IMG/VR virus record: IMGVR_UViG_3300031885_000003
Location: 18,854 to 82,853 of that record
Reading direction: 5' to 3' (one strand)
DNA: 64,000 bases
From: a virus
In this document: positions 1 to 8,729 of the stretch, one piece after another
Layout: every line of letters starts with the position of its first letter
Position numbering within the stretch: the first letter of the stretch is position 1
Made by a program: the position numbers and the translations under genes
Notes under the pieces: generated by a model
What the model saw: only the letters and a program-made list of their open reading frames with translations
Told to the model about the DNA's origin: nothing
The model's database searches: none

Positions 1-1187
1 ATCAGTTCGCCAACCCCCTTGTCGCTGTAGATGAGGGCGTTGTTGCCAAGGGATTTAATGACTCGTTGAGTGCCTTGCCACGGCACCGGCAAGATCCCCA
101 TATCGCGCCGGTGTAGGTGCTCAAGGTAAAACGGCCGCGTCAGTCCGTACTTGCTGACGTCAACATCGTAGACCTGCACGTTGTCGAGGCTGAGAGACGC
201 CCCGGCAGATCCGGTGAATAGCAGGGTCGCGCCGGAGACGGGACAATCGACTTCCTCGAAGTAGTAGCCGTCAGCCGACCGCGGAGTAAGCGCCGTGCCG
301 CCAAGAGAGGCCGTGATCGTGCCCGAGACGTAGTTTTTGACCAGATAACCGACGCAATAGCGTTTCCCGGCAACAGATGATGCAAGCGCCTGAGACGCGG
401 TATCCGCTCCGGAGAAGTCCAGCTCGAGCGCGACAGCATCCCACATGGCCGCGTCTGAGAGCGTCCAGTCGGTAGGCGAGACCCGGAACCGAGTTTGAGT
501 AGCGAGTTGGGTTATGGTCAAGGGCCCGTAAATGGCAAGATATGGAATGAGCAGAAACAAGATGTCCATCCCGCCATAGGCGGACCAGAACACGGCAGTC
601 TTTGGCAGCGTCAGCGTGATTGTGGTATCGAGGGTGTTCATAAGATGGCCGATGGCCTGCCACTGAGCGCGACCGTATGTGTCCGTCTCAAACCCGGAGA
701 CCAGGACTCTGCCATGATGTTCCGCGCCGCACTGGAAGTAGGCGTCCGCGCTACCCCATAGTTTCGTGGAAGTCACGTAAAGCACGTTGGTGGCATTGAC
801 CAGAATGACAGGACTGCCGAGATCGATGACGTGCCACGCGCCCCCGCCCGAAACGATGGTGTAGGTTTCATCCATGCCAAACAGGTTCAGCGTGGTACCG
901 GGGACTGCGCCGGTCCACGCGGTTTCGTTGATGATGTAGACGGCCGTTTCAGTCATCAGCAGAGAAAGTTGTTTGCCCCGGTAGAACTGAGGGAACGGCC
1001 ACGCCAGCGTGATCCCTTCCGCCGTCATCCAGGTCGCCAGCGGGTTCACGATAGTGTCGTATGCGACAAACCCGTACTGATTGGCCTTGCACCCTTGCAG
1101 GACGGTGAACCCCTGGGTATTGCGGGGATTGTCGTCGCTATGGACGAGTCCTTTGGTCAGTCCCTCTTTGTATTCAAGAACGTTCAC
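1..1187 (-). CDS. Large tail-side virion protein, C-terminus outside window
   Basis: An open frame of at least 395 codons begins at a GTG whose last bases overlap the TGA of the upstream gene (GTGA), the coupling seen along this operon, and runs off the window start without a stop. The middle holds a region rich in Gly, Ser, Thr and aromatic residues typical of beta-structured virion proteins. It lies downstream of coat and adaptor-like genes, so a tail tube, stabiliser or fibre-related role is likely. I do not recognise the family. Confidence 0.75.
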   Translation of the reverse strand, partial: MNVLEYKEGLTKGLVHSDDNPRNTQGFTVLQGCKANQYGFVAYDTIVNPLATWMTAEGITLAWPFPQFYRGKQLSLLMTETAVYIINETAWTGAVPGTTLNLFGMDETYTIVSGGGAWHVIDLGSPVILVNATNVLYVTSTKLWGSADAYFQCGAEHHGRVLVSGFETDTYGRAQWQAIGHLMNTLDTTITLTLPKTAVFWSAYGGMDILFLLIPYLAIYGPLTITQLATQTRFRVSPTDWTLSDAAMWDAVALELDFSGADTASQALASSVAGKRYCVGYLVKNYVSGTITASLGGTALTPRSADGYYFEEVDCPVSGATLLFTGSAGASLSLDNVQVYDVDVSKYGLTRPFYLEHLHRRDMGILPVPWQGTQRVIKSLGNNALIYSDKGVGEL

Positions 1188-1615
1188 TTGTCTTTCTTTT
1201 CTTTGGCAGTTTCAACCTGTTCGGGAGATGCGCCGGGGTAGTACATGAACGAGACGTGAAGTACCGGAACGGGTTTGTCCAGTTCGACAAACACCAAGGC
1301 GCCCTTCTTCACCGCAAAGGTAAAATCGATGCTGCCGGATTCGTTGGCGACAACCAGACGGGTGCCTGTCACGGTAGAGCCTTCCGGGACGATAGTGATG
1401 CTGGCAGTCTCGCCTTCAGGAAGCCCTTGCGCGCGCACGGTGATGTCGGCCACAACGCCATCTCGCGGAAATAGAATCGAGTACGGCGATCCGGGGGCCA
1501 GATCTATCGCCCTGAGAAACACGGGGGACGGCGCGGCCAGAAAGATCTCGATCTCTTTTGGCGGGTCAACCACCGTTCGAGGTCGGCGAAATGACATCTT
1601 GCTTGGATTCTTCAT
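1184..1615 (-). CDS. Hypothetical virion-operon protein (143 aa)
   Basis: It has a basic N-terminus and then a mostly beta-predicted sequence with short hydrophobic strands and a highly charged Lys/Glu tail. It overlaps both neighbours by four bases, so it is translated as part of the late operon of element A. The position between adaptor-like genes and a large tail protein suggests a small head-tail or tail component. No family was recognised. Confidence 0.6.
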   Translation of the reverse strand: MKNPSKMSFRRPRTVVDPPKEIEIFLAAPSPVFLRAIDLAPGSPYSILFPRDGVVADITVRAQGLPEGETASITIVPEGSTVTGTRLVVANESGSIDFTFAVKKGALVFVELDKPVPVLHVSFMYYPGASPEQVETAKEKKDK

Positions 1616-1908
1616 ATAGTGATCTGTCCATGCTCGTCTTTCATTGCGCCGAGCCGTTGTTGGATGAAATCATGCCTGGTTTCACGGAACAACAGTTCCA
1701 TGTCAGCCAACCGCTCTTGGGCCTGTTGGCCCGCGCCAAGCGCAGCCGCCAGCATGTAGAGAGTGGCTTTGATGAGCAGCCACGGTTTCTGCAACGTGAT
1801 ATAGTTAGATGGATTCCCGCTACTCAGATCTGCCGGGTAGAACGTGCCGCTTACGCGGTACGTGTACGTCCCGTCAGCCGGGGGAAGAAATGCGATTGTG
1901 CCGGTCAT
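1612..1908 (-). CDS. Small protein with helical C-terminal half (98 aa)
   Basis: The first 40 residues look beta-structured (a TYTYRVSGTFYP-like stretch) and the rest is helical and charged, ending near the start of the next gene with a four-base overlap. The pattern resembles the C-terminal part of podovirus head-tail adaptor proteins, where a short sheet domain is followed by helices, but it could be a separate protein. Late operon context in element A. Confidence 0.55.
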   Translation of the reverse strand: MTGTIAFLPPADGTYTYRVSGTFYPADLSSGNPSNYITLQKPWLLIKATLYMLAAALGAGQQAQERLADMELLFRETRHDFIQQRLGAMKDEHGQITI

Positions 1909-1918
1909 GTAAATCTCC

Positions 1919-3670
1919 TTACCATGTCCCTATGGCCGCCCGTTTCCACGTGTTTGTCGCCATGCAAACGTAAATGTAGCTGGCATCAATCCGAATTTCC
2001 CCCAAGGTTCCAGTGTCACCAGCATTTGCAGGTGCGGTGTTGAGTGCGGAGAGCCTAAACTGCGCAGCAGCCGAATTGCCGTCTACCAGCAGGTTGTTGT
2101 CACCCGGATCGCTGACGCCGCCGACGTGGAGGCCAAGTCCGGCAACGACGTTGCCTGCAAACACCCCGTCGCCCATCTCAATCAGCGAGATATTGTCCCA
2201 GTCTGTGTACCCCCCCGAATCACCACCATTTACCATCCACACGTCCACAGTTATACATGACGTTGTAGTTACAGCAGTAAAATAGGCCGTGACTGTGCCG
2301 GGACTAATATAGGTTGCGCTGTAATCTTCATCAAGCCACGGCATACTGCCAATGGTTACATTGGTATGATTCATCCCGCCGCCATTACCCACGTATGTAT
2401 AAGTAAACTTATAGCGTTTGCCTACTACAAGAGCTGTAAGTTGGTACATCCGTGCCACCGGAAATGACGATGCGGACTTCGTTATTCTTAGACTTCCTGC
2501 ATTAAGAGAGGCTACGCCGTCTAGTGCCGTCCATCCCGTTAAACTGCTCCCATCACCATTGACGACTTTCTCCGCGCTGTTCGATGCCGCCAGCCCTCCA
2601 GCACAAACGATCCCGCCAGAGGTGATCGGATAGTCTGAAAGATCGAAACCTTGCCAACCGAGAACAACACCGCTATTTGGTTGTTTGTAGTCGCTCCCAC
2701 TGGCATCCTGATGATCCATGAAATCAAAATGGAATTCGCTGTTCATGCTGGTCTCTGTAACGTTTGAAATAAAATTGAAAATCCTTCCAGTTGTGTTCAT
2801 ATTTCCGGCGGAATTTCGTCCAGAAAAGGCATAATGTCCTGTCTGCTCACCATTCACAGCCGGGTCAGTCTGATTCTGTAAAACCATGGTCCCGCCAAAT
2901 CCACCATAATTGATCAAGTCGAGTCTTCCACTGTTTGCGAATATTGCAGACACTTGAGAATTGCTGTCTATCAACGTCAGTGGAGAATCATCGGATATGC
3001 CAGATGTCTTCCCCTTAATAACTGTACTGCAATGAATAGCAGTAGTCCACGGAAACGCAACATAATCAAACACCGTCGTCCCGATGCCGACGTTGCCAGT
3101 GGCATGTTGAAGTAACAGCGTCGGAACCCACGACATTGCGCTGTTGTAGAATCCAAGATCATCTGTTCCAGGTGCTAGATCTCCCCTGAGTCCTACTAAC
3201 CATTTATTCACTCCATCTGTCACGTAAACCGCTTGTGCTACGTTTGGCGACGCATATGATATACGTTTATAGTACACTGTTCCATTAGTACCATCATAAA
3301 ACGTCCCGGTGGTCCCGGCAATCGTGTTCGGGGTCCCTGAGCCAATCGTTCCTGGGATCGCCCATGTCTGCCCAAGTAATTGATACGCATTCGAGGCCGT
3401 TGCCGCCCGCAGGTTCGTCACTGCCGTGGTACTGGCTACAGTCAGCGGGGCCGTGCCCGTAGTCACGGTCGAGACGAGTTGACTTCCGGTGACGGTGCTG
3501 TCGGAAGCGACAGCCCCGTTCGTCGAGATCGCCCCGCCCGCCGTAATGGTCGCCCCGGTTGAACCGTATCCGCCGGAAACGATGAGCGTGTCAAACCACT
3601 CGGTACGCGCCCCGACAAACAGGACCGCAGCGAGAATCAGGCATAACGCCAATAAACTCTTCTTCATCAC
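1919..3670 (-). CDS. Fibre-like protein with signal peptide (583 aa)
   Basis: The N-terminus (Lys-rich start, then about 15 hydrophobic residues, cleavage after LFVGA) is a convincing signal peptide, unusual for a virion protein. Low-complexity Thr/Gly/Ala repeats follow, then a beta-rich middle. A stretch at about residues 370-540 is closely similar to the fibre at 57688-59100 of element B. The last 40 residues end in the GEIRIDA...YVCMATNTWKRA type of tail common at the C-termini of phage fibres. The start is set by either of two adjacent Met codons. Likely role: receptor binding or surface attachment. Confidence 0.75.
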   Translation of the reverse strand: MMKKSLLALCLILAAVLFVGARTEWFDTLIVSGGYGSTGATITAGGAISTNGAVASDSTVTGSQLVSTVTTGTAPLTVASTTAVTNLRAATASNAYQLLGQTWAIPGTIGSGTPNTIAGTTGTFYDGTNGTVYYKRISYASPNVAQAVYVTDGVNKWLVGLRGDLAPGTDDLGFYNSAMSWVPTLLLQHATGNVGIGTTVFDYVAFPWTTAIHCSTVIKGKTSGISDDSPLTLIDSNSQVSAIFANSGRLDLINYGGFGGTMVLQNQTDPAVNGEQTGHYAFSGRNSAGNMNTTGRIFNFISNVTETSMNSEFHFDFMDHQDASGSDYKQPNSGVVLGWQGFDLSDYPITSGGIVCAGGLAASNSAEKVVNGDGSSLTGWTALDGVASLNAGSLRITKSASSFPVARMYQLTALVVGKRYKFTYTYVGNGGGMNHTNVTIGSMPWLDEDYSATYISPGTVTAYFTAVTTTSCITVDVWMVNGGDSGGYTDWDNISLIEMGDGVFAGNVVAGLGLHVGGVSDPGDNNLLVDGNSAAAQFRLSALNTAPANAGDTGTLGEIRIDASYIYVCMATNTWKRAAIGTW

Positions 3671-3679
3671 ACTTTCTCC

Positions 3680-4510
3680 CTACTTGTTGCACCACACCCT
3701 CTCGTCAGTAATGACGAGATCTATGATACTACCTTCGCCTACGGAATGAAGAATTTTTCCCAAGAGAAGGGTGCCTGGAGGAACGGCAGGCGCAACGGGC
3801 GCAACTGCTTCCGTCCCCGTGACGATCTGTATGGCGCTGGCGCTCGTGATGACCACGCGGTCGATGCGGGGAAGGACTGTCGGTGCGGGCATACCGCCAG
3901 ACGTGTACTTTGCCTGCAAGGCTAATGGGGTTGTGTCGAGGAACGCGATGCCTTCGGCAACCTCGATACACATGGAGGCGGGCGTTGTTTGACTGACAGC
4001 CAGGCCGTCGCCGCCCGCGCCGTACGCGAACGCCGCACTGTTGTCTTCGATCCCCGCCATCCGGGACAGTATGAAATTCATGATCCCCAACTGCGCGGCC
4101 AGGCCGGACGAGGCCGAACCTGTCGGCGTCTCGGAGACTTCGCACCAATGCGCCGGCGTCCCTTGCTCAAGATCCGCGTCTCCCAATGTCAACTCGTAGT
4201 AATCCACCATCCACGCTTCTGACTTCATCAGGGGTTTCACAATCGACTTCGAGGCGTCCCACATCCGCAACATCTCCGGCTGCCGCAGGTAATCCGCCTG
4301 AATCTGGTACGCGCCCGCCGATAGCGTTCCGTCCACGTACCGGGTTTCGCAGAGTTCCGGGAGCCTGTCGCAAAGGTACTGCATCCCTTCGTTGATGTAG
4401 GCGTCGATACCGTTGTCCGTGGTGTAGTCGGGGTTTCCCCCAATCGTACCGACCAGATCGTACCGCCCGCTTCGCTTTACGACGTGCTCCCGAATCTGTG
4501 CAAGTGTCAT
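3680..4510 (-). CDS. Putative head-tail adaptor-like protein (276 aa)
   Basis: The N-terminus (about residues 1-110) has the helical pattern with an AYINEGMQYLCDRLPE motif seen in adaptor proteins that follow the coat gene in podovirus-like phages. The C-terminal half is Ala/Gly/Pro-rich and beta-like. It lies directly downstream of the coat gene, separated by a GC-rich hairpin. The function is inferred from position and N-terminal pattern only. Confidence 0.6.
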   Translation of the reverse strand: MTLAQIREHVVKRSGRYDLVGTIGGNPDYTTDNGIDAYINEGMQYLCDRLPELCETRYVDGTLSAGAYQIQADYLRQPEMLRMWDASKSIVKPLMKSEAWMVDYYELTLGDADLEQGTPAHWCEVSETPTGSASSGLAAQLGIMNFILSRMAGIEDNSAAFAYGAGGDGLAVSQTTPASMCIEVAEGIAFLDTTPLALQAKYTSGGMPAPTVLPRIDRVVITSASAIQIVTGTEAVAPVAPAVPPGTLLLGKILHSVGEGSIIDLVITDERVWCNK

Positions 4511-4530
4511 CTTCCGATTCTCTCGGTTAT

Positions 4531-4560
4531 GTGGGAGCGGGGCCGAAACCCCGCCCCCAC
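4531..4560 (-). terminator. GC-rich hairpin after coat gene of element A
   Basis: A 12-bp stem with one mismatch closes a six-base loop in the gap between coat and adaptor genes. There is no T-run after it on the minus strand, so it is more likely an RNA-processing or mRNA 3'-end-protecting hairpin, or a weak attenuator, than a full terminator. Confidence 0.5.
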
Positions 4561-4571
4561 GGGTTCATGGG

Positions 4572-5894
4572 TTAACCGTTTAGCCCGACGCCGTACAGGA
4601 GCATGAAGTCCTGCGCACAGCCCCATTCGTAGGAGCCCTGCGTGTAGAACTCCTCATGGATCCCGTCTTCGCCGGATACCTGCTCTTCCTGGTTGGCAGG
4701 CGGCGACTTACGGAAGTGGGTGTCCATGTCGGAGAAGGGACGCCACTTGACGTTGCCGAGGTTGAAGAACAGCCACGCATGACGCCAATCCTCGCTGCGT
4801 TTGTTGAACAGCGGGTGCGGAGTCAGTCCGACTTTGCCGTGAGGCGTCAGCCATGTGCGGATATCGAGACCGTATACATGGCTTTCGGGGGTGATGTCGA
4901 TGTTGCCGTAGGTGGCCCCGAGGTCGGTCACGCCCTGCGCCGCGCCGGACCCGCAGAAACTCAGACGTTCGCCGTTGCTGGTGCCTTGGCGGAACAACTC
5001 CTCGAACTTCCCGTTGAGCCACGTCGGGCCTTTGCTAAGCCATGTGTTGCCCGCATAGTCCACGCGGAAATCCGCAATGCGCGTCGAGTCGAGTTGACCC
5101 GCCGCGATGCACCGTTTCATGAAATCGACCATGCCCATTTGATGATATTCGGGCTGGCCGTTCCTGCCTGTGCCTTCCCATCTCCGCTCCCAAAAGGCGG
5201 AACGTTCGCGGGCCAGCGTGTGAAGTTGCAACTTCTGGCCTTTCACACGGTCATACTCGGGCGTGCCGTAGCGAGTCTTCTCCTTGAGCGCGTTGTTGGT
5301 CAAGTCCAGCGCGGTGCGGATGATCTGTGCGCGGTTGTAGAGATCGTCCGGGTAGTAGGTCACGTCGCGGGGCCGGGTGTCGCCATGCGCGAACGCCGAT
5401 GACACCATGGTGATGTTGTTGCAGTTAGCCAGCGTCTTGCCGCCAACCGCCGTGTCCGCTTCCGTCAACCGCACGGTCAGGTAACTGTTCGCTCCGGCAA
5501 TGTACGGGTGCGCGATGACCTTGCCGTGTATCACGTACAACGGGTAGTTGTCCACGCTCATCTCGACCGTATGCCCTTCGAGGAATTCATCGGCGAGGGC
5601 TGCGGCCAACTGGACGTATACGATGGTTCCATCCACGCCGGCAGCGGCAACGTAGGCGCTGGTCAGCGCCGGGTCGTTGTGACAGTGGGTGATCGCGCCG
5701 CACTGTACCGGCGGCGCCTGCACCATCCACGTGTGCTTGTCGGAATTGACGGATTTGGTGGGAATCTTGGCCGTCATCGCCGTGAACGGGACGCGGCCTT
5801 TGAAATCCCAGTACAAGATGCCTTCCTTGTACGATTGGGGTTTATGACCGGCGGGGATGTCCCCCGTTCCGATCATGCCATAAGCAGTAGTCAT
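4572..5894 (-). CDS. Putative major coat protein (440 aa)
   Basis: Size and place (after scaffold and a head fibre, before adaptor-like proteins) fit a coat protein. The N-terminus reads like a large-family coat protein that binds near its own start (GILYWDFKGRVPF, then a long beta region), followed by helical segments with many Arg, Trp and Tyr residues. It is unrelated in sequence to the HK97-type capsid at 47888-48865. It could belong to the N4- or P22-like coat groups, but I cannot assign it. Strongly expressed genes in this operon are bracketed by hairpins, as here. Confidence 0.65.
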   Translation of the reverse strand: MTTAYGMIGTGDIPAGHKPQSYKEGILYWDFKGRVPFTAMTAKIPTKSVNSDKHTWMVQAPPVQCGAITHCHNDPALTSAYVAAAGVDGTIVYVQLAAALADEFLEGHTVEMSVDNYPLYVIHGKVIAHPYIAGANSYLTVRLTEADTAVGGKTLANCNNITMVSSAFAHGDTRPRDVTYYPDDLYNRAQIIRTALDLTNNALKEKTRYGTPEYDRVKGQKLQLHTLARERSAFWERRWEGTGRNGQPEYHQMGMVDFMKRCIAAGQLDSTRIADFRVDYAGNTWLSKGPTWLNGKFEELFRQGTSNGERLSFCGSGAAQGVTDLGATYGNIDITPESHVYGLDIRTWLTPHGKVGLTPHPLFNKRSEDWRHAWLFFNLGNVKWRPFSDMDTHFRKSPPANQEEQVSGEDGIHEEFYTQGSYEWGCAQDFMLLYGVGLNG

Positions 5895-5967
5895 GGTCAG
5901 TTCTCCTCATGTCTTAGCTGGCGTTCTCCTTCCACAGAGGTCACCGGCTTCGATTCAGTTGTGTCGT

Positions 5968-7095
5968 TTATGCCTTGCTCGCTGCGGCTACGGCATTGGC
6001 GGTCTTCACCATCTCAACGATGAATGTTGACCGGCCCGTGTCGCCTACCGCATGTACTGTGACTACGGTTGCGGTTATTGTCTTAGCTCCGGAATAAGCT
6101 TTCGGTGCGCCACAATAATCGCCATAAGGGGCTCCCGGAAGATTCGGTAGACTCGACAATCGAGCCGCCGCCGCTGGAGCGGTTTTTAGGTCCACGGCGT
6201 CGAAATAGCCATCGGGATCGTCGTTATCGCCAACGTTCAAGGTCGCGCTGGTCGTGTTGTTCCAGACTGCGGAATTGATCCAGTCCATGTTCAAGACGGT
6301 ATACCCGGCAGGAACCGAGACAGTGGCGGTGTAGGTTCCGGCTGTCGCTGTCTCGGTGAACGTCCTGACAAACTTGAGTGCGTTGACCTGAGCCTGAACC
6401 GCCGTCACGTTTCCGGTAACAGCGTTGATCTCGGCAGGGGTCGCCGTCACGGCGGTGCCGTTCAAGGTCAACGTCGTGATGTCAAGAGCCGTTACCACGT
6501 TTCCGGGGGTAGTCGTTGTAACAACTTTCCCGGCCTCGGCTGCACCAAGCGTGGTGACATCACAGTAATTCAACTCCGCGGCGGTAGAGGTTACGTTCGT
6601 GTTGTCGATGGCGAAGTTGGTTTTACAGTCGAGACCGAGAACCTGGTTGGATGCGTCGGCGGTAACGGCTTTGCTGGCCTGAGACGTTCCGAGGGTCGTA
6701 ACATCGTTGTAGTTGAGTTCGATTGCCGTCGAACTAATTGCGGTTCCACCGACTTTCCAGGCCGTCAGGTCAATAGTGTCGATCTTGCCGGTTGCACCAA
6801 GAACAACCGCTTTATTAGAGGCGGATGTCCCCGGAGTCACTGCGTCGAGTACGCCGAGTTCTGCCGCACTCAATCCGGTGCCCGGAAATGCGTTTATCTC
6901 GGCGGCGCTGGCCGTAACGGTAACGCCGTCAATCGCCCAACCGTCGGTAAGGTCAACGGGATTGAAGAACTTGATCGTGTCACCAAGCCATTCGATACCG
7001 ACTGCATACAACTGGCCCTGCAAATTGATGGCATAGGCCGCCGTGCAGGCAATCAGCCCAATCGCCAGTCCGATGTACCACTTTTTGTGTCTCAT
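5968..7095 (-). CDS. Repeat-containing head/tail fibre with signal peptide (375 aa)
   Basis: The Met at 7095 is chosen because GGAGGAG lies nine bases upstream; an earlier in-frame Met has no such site. The start (RHKKWYIGLAIGLIAC, then AYA) is a signal peptide. Residues about 60-220 carry degenerate repeats of the form TAAELNY-DVTTLGT-ASKAVT, a known repeat of phage fibre and head-fibre proteins. The C-terminal third is beta-rich. It sits between scaffold and coat genes, where decorating head fibres are often encoded. Confidence 0.7.
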   Translation of the reverse strand: MRHKKWYIGLAIGLIACTAAYAINLQGQLYAVGIEWLGDTIKFFNPVDLTDGWAIDGVTVTASAAEINAFPGTGLSAAELGVLDAVTPGTSASNKAVVLGATGKIDTIDLTAWKVGGTAISSTAIELNYNDVTTLGTSQASKAVTADASNQVLGLDCKTNFAIDNTNVTSTAAELNYCDVTTLGAAEAGKVVTTTTPGNVVTALDITTLTLNGTAVTATPAEINAVTGNVTAVQAQVNALKFVRTFTETATAGTYTATVSVPAGYTVLNMDWINSAVWNNTTSATLNVGDNDDPDGYFDAVDLKTAPAAAARLSSLPNLPGAPYGDYCGAPKAYSGAKTITATVVTVHAVGDTGRSTFIVEMVKTANAVAAASKA

Positions 7096-7125
7096 GGGTA
7101 GATACTCCTCCATTGGTTGACAGGG

Positions 7126-7476
7126 TTATGTGGTCACATCGAACAGTGTGTACCAACGTTCGCCGTCCGTGATGACCATCAACACGTCGGCGGCGGCACT
7201 CAGGCCGTCACTGGTGAACATCGCCCCGCCACCATCGAATTCTTTGCTCACGACTGTGGCCTCGAACGCACCGCCGGCTGCGGCGATGCGTTTGATGATG
7301 TAGAGACCACGTTCGACGGCTTCACCCATCGCGGGAAGGGTGATGTCGTAACTTGCGCCCACGGTGTCCACGTGGACCCGTGTGTCATACGCCGAGAGAG
7401 CGGTGGCAGCGATCACGCTTTTCCATTGCGGGGGTCGCTGGCCGTTCAGGACTGCGCCTTTTACTTGGTTGTCCAT
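7126..7476 (-). CDS. Small virion protein near coat gene (116 aa)
   Basis: A mostly beta sequence with the pattern DTVGASYDITLPAMGEA resembles small decoration or fibre-foot domains found beside coat genes. It has no signal peptide. It lies between the scaffold and the repeat fibre, spaced by short gaps. A head-decoration role is possible; no family was recognised. Confidence 0.55.
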   Translation of the reverse strand: MDNQVKGAVLNGQRPPQWKSVIAATALSAYDTRVHVDTVGASYDITLPAMGEAVERGLYIIKRIAAAGGAFEATVVSKEFDGGGAMFTSDGLSAAADVLMVITDGERWYTLFDVTT

Positions 7477-7539
7477 GTGTCGTTTCTCCTATCGTTTCAG
7501 CCAGCGTTAATTACGGGTTGGAAAAGGCTCTGGCTGTGG

Positions 7540-8451
7540 TTAGCCCTGGTCCGACCCAAGAACCGCGTGCAACGACAACACGTCCTGTTGCTCTCCTGTC
7601 AACTTCTTTGTCGCCACAGGAAGCGGACGTGCCCCCGGAATCGCTACGGGCGACGGCGGGGTTTCGGCGGGTGTGCTACTTCGTTTGATGAGCGGGATTC
7701 GTAATTCTTTGGATGCGATTGGGCCAAGTTCTTGAAGAAGTTTGTCGACAGACCAGTCCGGGTGTGCCGCCCGTTCCCGGGCAGCTATCTGGGTAACGCG
7801 GGGAATCTCCCCAGCGAACTCCGGATGCTGGGTCTCCCAGTCATTGCCTTTTGCGATGTTTTCCCGGCGCGTGATCTCGTTTTGAACCGCATCCGTGATC
7901 ACCTTTGGAATCACAGACTGGATGTTCCGCAACATCTTCTGTTCGACTGCGGCGGCCACGTCCAGATTGTGTTGAGCAAGTTTGGCGCTATATGCCCTCA
8001 TGCCCGCTTCACTGGTCTGCGCCTCAGCGATCTCCTCTTGCGTGAACTCCAGTGTTGGAAACACGATCTCGTCGGGCTTCTCGGGGGTTTTCGGCTGCAA
8101 GGTGGGCACCTGCCCTGCGAGAACCTGTTCGAGGGCTTCCCGATAGACGGCGCTGTCGTGTTCCATCCGCGCCAACTGCGCACGGATCTCTTCGAGCGAG
8201 TCAGGCGTTACCGGCTGATCCACTGGCGGGCTTTCCGTGGTTGTGGGGGCCGGAGTCTCTTTTGCGGGTTCTGGTACGGTTGTCTCGGGCGCGGGCACTA
8301 CTGGCGTTTCCGGCGCTGGAGTCACTACGGGCGCTGGCGTACTCGCTGGCGCGTCCGCTGGCAACTCGATACCCGCTTCCGCCGCCGCGATTTCCGCATC
8401 GTTCATTGTCTCTACGTCAGTAAAACTTGGGATTGTCTCATGTGTCGTCAT
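7540..8451 (-). CDS. Putative scaffolding protein (303 aa)
   Basis: The protein has an N-terminal acidic part, a long Pro/Ala/Thr/Glu-rich linker (about residues 35-90) and then charged, helical, coiled-coil-like sequence, ending with a basic region. This composition and its place between portal and coat genes are typical of scaffolding proteins. The start at 8451 (MTTHETIPSF) is preferred over a longer frame whose extra N-terminus is Arg-rich and overlaps the upstream gene. Confidence 0.65.
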   Translation of the reverse strand: MTTHETIPSFTDVETMNDAEIAAAEAGIELPADAPASTPAPVVTPAPETPVVPAPETTVPEPAKETPAPTTTESPPVDQPVTPDSLEEIRAQLARMEHDSAVYREALEQVLAGQVPTLQPKTPEKPDEIVFPTLEFTQEEIAEAQTSEAGMRAYSAKLAQHNLDVAAAVEQKMLRNIQSVIPKVITDAVQNEITRRENIAKGNDWETQHPEFAGEIPRVTQIAARERAAHPDWSVDKLLQELGPIASKELRIPLIKRSSTPAETPPSPVAIPGARPLPVATKKLTGEQQDVLSLHAVLGSDQG

Positions 8452-8455
8452 TGCT

Positions 8456-8728
8456 CTACGTCTCCTTGGGTTTTGTCTCCGCTTTCCGCTTGTCCATCGA
8501 CTCCTGAACGGCAAATGCCGTCTTCACATACGCCTCAAACTGAAGTCCCTTTTTGAGTGCCCTAACCGTCCCCTGAGTTCTGTAGAGCGGGACACCTTCA
8601 AGCGTCTCAAGATCCGTGTCCTGCAATCGGCGCTTATCGCCCTCAAACTTGGCTTTCATGTCGGCCCAGACACGCCCTTTGAAGAACTCGTCGTACTCAC
8701 GTTTTGTCGCAGTAGGCTCGAAGGCCAT
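8456..8728 (-). CDS. Small helical protein between portal and scaffold (90 aa)
   Basis: It begins at 8728, directly at the end of the portal gene, and ends five bases before the scaffold start. It is highly charged and mainly helical (REYDEFFKGRVWADMKAKFE). The position suggests a portal- or assembly-related accessory protein. A longer reading frame upstream overlaps the portal gene and has a Cys/Arg-rich, unlikely N-terminus. Confidence 0.6.
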   Translation of the reverse strand: MAFEPTATKREYDEFFKGRVWADMKAKFEGDKRRLQDTDLETLEGVPLYRTQGTVRALKKGLQFEAYVKTAFAVQESMDKRKAETKPKET

Positions 8729-8729
8729 G

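Noticed and set aside
4656-5402. Plus-strand frame within the coat gene
   Set aside because: Antisense shadow of the coat gene with no start site or motif.
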